The notes under the pieces are model-generated. The model saw only the letters and a list, made by a program, of their open reading frames with translations. It searched no databases and was not told where the DNA came from. 16,461 nucleotides of DNA. Origin: an uncultured Oscillospiraceae bacterium. GTDB lineage: Bacteria > Bacillota > Clostridia > Oscillospirales > Oscillospiraceae. Below are positions 13,426 through 16,461 of the stretch, one piece after another (position 1 is the stretch's first letter; every line of letters starts with the position of its first letter). The position numbers and the translations under genes were made by a program. The DNA lies in the NCBI GenBank assembly GCA_934655875.1, contig CAKUHB010000042.1:1-16461 (forward strand). Direction: 5' to 3'.

Positions 13426-14892
13426 GTGTATAAAGACCACGGTTCCGGCTCGTATGGTTCTTGGACTTGCCCGGACTGCGGAAGCCATACATGGGTTCTG
13501 GACTATGAAAATGATGCCACTTGCACGCGAAACGGCTACCGGGAATATAGCTGCGATTGCGGCCAGAGCAAGCGCGAAACCATCTACGCAACCGGTCACA
13601 GCTATTCTTATGGAAGCTGGGAGCAGTATTCTGCATCGCAGCACCGGCGCGAAGCCTATTGCCGGAACTGCGGCGAGTCGGATTACGAATACGCCAGCCA
13701 TAGCATGAGCTACGGCTCGTGGAGCAATTCTTCTTCCAGTCAACATAGCCGAACGGCATCCTGCCGCACCTGCGGATATTCCACGACCAATTATGGAAAT
13801 CACAGCTACACAACCGGTTCGTGGAGTAAATATTCCGATACGCAGCATCGTCGCTCGAAAACCTGCTCCGGCTGCGGTGTATCGACCTATGATTATGCAG
13901 ACCATAGCTATTCTTATGGAAGCTGGACAAAATACGATGAAGCGCAGCATCGCAGAACAAAGACTTGTTCTGCCTGCGGCGATTCGGGTTATGAGTATGG
14001 CGGCCACCGGGACTCCAACGCGGATGGCATCTGCGACGATTGCGGCGCAGCCGTCTCGCTGACTGTCACATGGGATGCAGGCAGCAACGGCGGTACGATC
14101 AATGGAAAAGCATCGTTCAGTGAAACTGTCAAGCCGAACAGCAAGCCGACCGCGCCCAGCGCTTCTCCTGTGAAAACCGGACACACTTTCAAGAACTGGT
14201 TTACCGAAAAAACGGGCGGAAAGCTCTACACTACGGTCACGACAATCACTGCCAGCCAGACGTTCTATGCACAATTCACTGCAAACACCTATACTGTGAC
14301 ATGGAATCTTGGCGACGGACGTTCGGAAACGACCGAGCAGACTCACGGCGAAAAACTCGTTCTCCCCGCCGATCCGGAACGTAAAAACGCCGAATTTTTA
14401 GGCTGGTTTACAGAGAAAGACGGCGGTACAGAAGTTACGGCAAACACCGTTTTCAAGGAAACTGCTGCGACAACGTATTATGCGCACTGGGAAGTTACAG
14501 AGTTGTTTTCGGTGACAGTTCCGGCCACTTTGCCGCTCGTTGTGGACGAATCCGGCAAGGTCTATGTTGCTTCCGCTTCCATCGTCAACAATTCCACCGG
14601 TGATGTGAAAGTTTCTTCCGTCAGCATCACCGGCAAAAATGGCTGGGAATTCGTACCGTACTCGACCAACATGGCAAAAACCAAGGTGGATTCCAAGCAG
14701 GTCGGCTTCAAGATCAATTCTTCCGAAACCAGCAAAACCGGCGATTCTGAGGTCTTCACGCTGGCTGCGCCGTGGACGGTCAAAGAAGCGGACGCACTCT
14801 CCATCAACTATGATGCCGTCGTATCCGCCGTTTCTCAGCCTGTGACCGGGCAGGAGATCATGTCGGTCGTCTTTGTACTCGAATGGGCGTAA
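13426..14892 (+). CDS. Surface protein with Cys-x2-Cys 34-residue repeats and InlB-type repeats, 5'-truncated
   Basis: These 488 residues count from a GTG at 13426 that has no ribosome site; the frame is open upstream to 13375 without an ATG. There is no signal peptide, so the true N-terminus is probably lost. Residues about 60-190 are four 34-residue units: GSW at 63, 97, 131 and 165, and C..C pairs at 79/82, 113/116, 147/150 and 181/184, with QHRR and HSYSYGSW in between. Another pair is at 15/18 and one at 203/206. Residues about 213-286 and 288-357 are two Listeria-Bacteroides (InlB B-type) repeats, each ending in a FYAQF/YYAHW motif. The last 130 residues (from FSVTVPATLPLVVDESGKVY) resemble the C-terminal beta domain of surface proteins in conjugative elements, as I remember them. 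The stop overlaps the next start by 10 bases. Confidence 0.7.
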   Translation: MYKDHGSGSYGSWTCPDCGSHTWVLDYENDATCTRNGYREYSCDCGQSKRETIYATGHSYSYGSWEQYSASQHRREAYCRNCGESDYEYASHSMSYGSWSNSSSSQHSRTASCRTCGYSTTNYGNHSYTTGSWSKYSDTQHRRSKTCSGCGVSTYDYADHSYSYGSWTKYDEAQHRRTKTCSACGDSGYEYGGHRDSNADGICDDCGAAVSLTVTWDAGSNGGTINGKASFSETVKPNSKPTAPSASPVKTGHTFKNWFTEKTGGKLYTTVTTITASQTFYAQFTANTYTVTWNLGDGRSETTEQTHGEKLVLPADPERKNAEFLGWFTEKDGGTEVTANTVFKETAATTYYAHWEVTELFSVTVPATLPLVVDESGKVYVASASIVNNSTGDVKVSSVSITGKNGWEFVPYSTNMAKTKVDSKQVGFKINSSETSKTGDSEVFTLAAPWTVKEADALSINYDAVVSAVSQPVTGQEIMSVVFVLEWA

Positions 14893-16265
14893 ACGATAGT
14901 CGTCAGACCGGGCTGGACGAAGTGGTTCAGGTCGGCAGTACTGCCGCAAAGGTCGTGGAAGGCGCCGCAAAAGCAGGTAAGATCACGGCCGCAGCTGCAA
15001 ACGGGGCCGCCCTCGGCGGTCCCTACGGCGCGGCTGCCAGCGTCGCAATCGTGGCAGCCAAGCACGGGAAGAAGATCCTCCTTGCGCTGCTCGCCATCCT
15101 TGCGATCCCCCTGCTGTTCCTCGTGATGCTCCCAACGCTGATTTTTGGCGGCACAGCGCAGAACTCCGGCGATAACACCATTCTGAATGATCAGACAGCG
15201 ATCACCGAGAATATGAATGAGATCGCGTTTGCGGTCAGTGACCTGCTCGGCAGCGGCATTACCGACGCCAAGCAGCGGATCATGGATGATTTCGCCGCAT
15301 CCAGTGCCGACCAGTATGAGATCGTCAACCCATATGAGAACGAGCGCATCAACAACGTCAATCTGTTCATTTCACAATACTGTGCCTACCGCGATACGGA
15401 TATAGCCGCCATTTCTCTGGAAGACATGTAGCAGCTTCTGCGCGCTGGTGTCGGAGAACTATACGACTATACCTATGAGGATGAACTGCGCGAGGTAGAA
15501 GAAACTGTTCTCAATGAGGACGGCGAAAAAGTAACAGAGCTTCGTGAAGTAACGGTGCGCGTCTACACGCTTACCTATTGCGGCGAAGCGTATTTTGCCG
15601 ACTCCATTTTTCATCTGACCGCAGAGCAGAAGACGCTTGCGCAGAACTTTGCTGAGAATCTCAGCCTGTTTCTGGGCGACGGTCTGTTTCAGAATCTCTC
15701 CTCGTCTGAGAGCAGCTTCACGATTCCTGCGCTTGGAGACATCCGCTACACAGATGGCAGCACAGAGGTCGTCTACTACAACCAGCTCGATGAACGCTAT
15801 GCGAACAAGCCCTATGGCACTGATGATATCGGCGGCTACGGCTGCGGACCGACTTGCATGGCAATGGTAGTGTCTTCCCTCACGGACGATCTGGTCGATC
15901 CCGTGGAGATGGCAAAGTGGTCATATGAGCACGGCTACTGGTGCAGCGGAAGCGGTTCGTATCATGCACTCATCCCGGCGGCAGCCGAAGCGTGGGGGCT
16001 ACCGGTTTCCGGATGCACGGCATCAGAGCCGCAGCGGATCACGGACGCACTTTCCAGCGGCAAGCTGGTCGTCGCCATCATGTCCGCCGGGCATTTTACC
16101 TCATCCGGACATTTCATCGTGCTGCGCGGCGTCAAGGACGAAAAAATTCTTGTTGCCGATCCAGCCAGCCGGACGCGCAGTGAACAAAGCTGGGAACTGT
16201 CCATCATTCTGAATGAAGCCAGCAAAGCCGCCGGTTCCGGCGGGCCTTTCTGGATTATTGGCTGA
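14883..16265 (+). pseudogene. Conjugative-element membrane protein with C39-like peptidase domain, split by an in-frame amber codon
   Basis: A single frame from ATG 14883 to TGA 16265 (461 codons) is interrupted only by TAG at 15429-15431 (codon 183). The first part has an Ala/Gly/Lys-rich segment and a membrane helix at about residues 64-88. After the amber codon the sequence continues smoothly through FHLTAEQKTLAQNFAENLSL to a Peptidase_C39_2-like domain. That domain has a Gln (YYNQLDERY), Cys321 in GYGCGPTC, a His in SSGHFIVL and an Asp in VADPAS. This plan resembles the CD1108-type mobile-element proteins thought to open peptidoglycan during conjugation (recalled, not searched). There is no ribosome site before 14883; translation may be coupled to the upstream gene by the 10-base overlap. 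The 3' half alone could not be exported. Confidence 0.75.
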
Positions 16266-16270
16266 AATTC

Positions 16271-16306
16271 GCACCCGATCAGCAGACCGCTGACCGGGTG
16301 CTTTTT
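16271..16306 (+). terminator. Terminator after the C39-like gene
   Basis: GCACCCGATCAGC pairs with GCTGACCGGGTGC (one mismatch) around AGACC and is followed by TTTTT, five bases past the stop codon. Confidence 0.9.
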
Positions 16307-16404
16307 CACTGTATTTCATAATTTACAGAAAATTCACAGGTTCAAGTGACCGTTTTGTCGTTTTGCGGTGCGTATTGTTATAGGAGGATTTGGAGGACAA
16401 ACCT

Positions 16405-16461
16405 ATGAGGACAACCATCCAGCAGCTTGCAGAATTTCTGACCGCCTGCCGCGGGAACTGG
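16405..16461 (+). CDS. Start of a further mobile-element gene, cut by the window end
   Basis: Nineteen codons are visible, beginning MRTTIQQLAEFLTACRGNW, after GGAGG with an 8-base gap to the ATG. A second AGGAGG lies 10 bases further upstream. There is too little to name the protein. Its position after the terminator suggests a new transcription unit in the same element. Confidence 0.6.
   Translation, partial: MRTTIQQLAEFLTACRGNW

Overview
The window looks like a chromosome segment of a high-GC gut Firmicute, most likely class Clostridia, order Oscillospirales. This is inferred from four things: S-layer-homology surface protein style, strong AGGAGG-type ribosome sites, GC-ending codons, and multi-stem palindromic intergenic repeats of a kind I remember from such genomes. 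No 16S or other phylogenetic marker is present, so the placement is tentative.

Layout. (1) 1-408 is the 3' end of an ABC transporter permease of the BPD_transp_2 type (nucleoside/sugar branch), followed by its terminator. (2) 409-874 has no gene; it holds two tandem copies of a palindromic repeat and the terminator of the next gene. (3) 875-4696 (-) is a large secreted protein with Ig-like domains and three C-terminal SLH domains. (4) 4697-4969 is a divergent control region with clear promoters and several palindromes. (5) 4970-8589 (+) is a probable three-gene cluster: an alpha/beta-hydrolase fused to a condensation/alcohol-acetyltransferase-like domain, a zinc-ribbon membrane protein, and a TetR-family regulator. 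(6) 8590-8837 has a terminator and a 109-bp MITE-like element with a compensatory change between its two hairpins. (7) 8838-11865 is a metal-efflux module: an ArsR-AraC fusion regulator (-), divergent from a free-standing heavy-metal-binding domain protein and a P1B-2 type Zn/Cd/Pb ATPase (+). The two divergent promoters appear to share one palindromic -10 box, so they should exclude each other. (8) 11866-12392 is hairpin-rich with no confident gene, followed by a tRNA-Leu(CAG) gene on the minus strand with its own promoter and terminator.

(9) From about 12700 to the end the character changes. An AT-rich gene fragment (12833-13417) has no proper start. It abuts a signal-peptide-less, cysteine-repeat/InlB-repeat surface protein (13426-14892). 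Next comes a conjugative-element peptidase-like gene of C39 type, interrupted by one in-frame amber codon (14883-16265), and then the start of another gene with a strong ribosome site (16405). I read this as the edge of an integrated conjugative or mobilizable element, partly decayed and rearranged.

How the genes work together. The metal module is a self-contained sensor/chaperone/pump set. The esterase-acyltransferase, zinc-ribbon membrane protein and TetR set looks like a self-regulated lipid or small-molecule acyl-ester system of unknown substrate. The right-hand region supplies surface and cell-wall functions for conjugation, but at least one of its genes is broken. No CRISPR array, rRNA or complete insertion sequence was seen.
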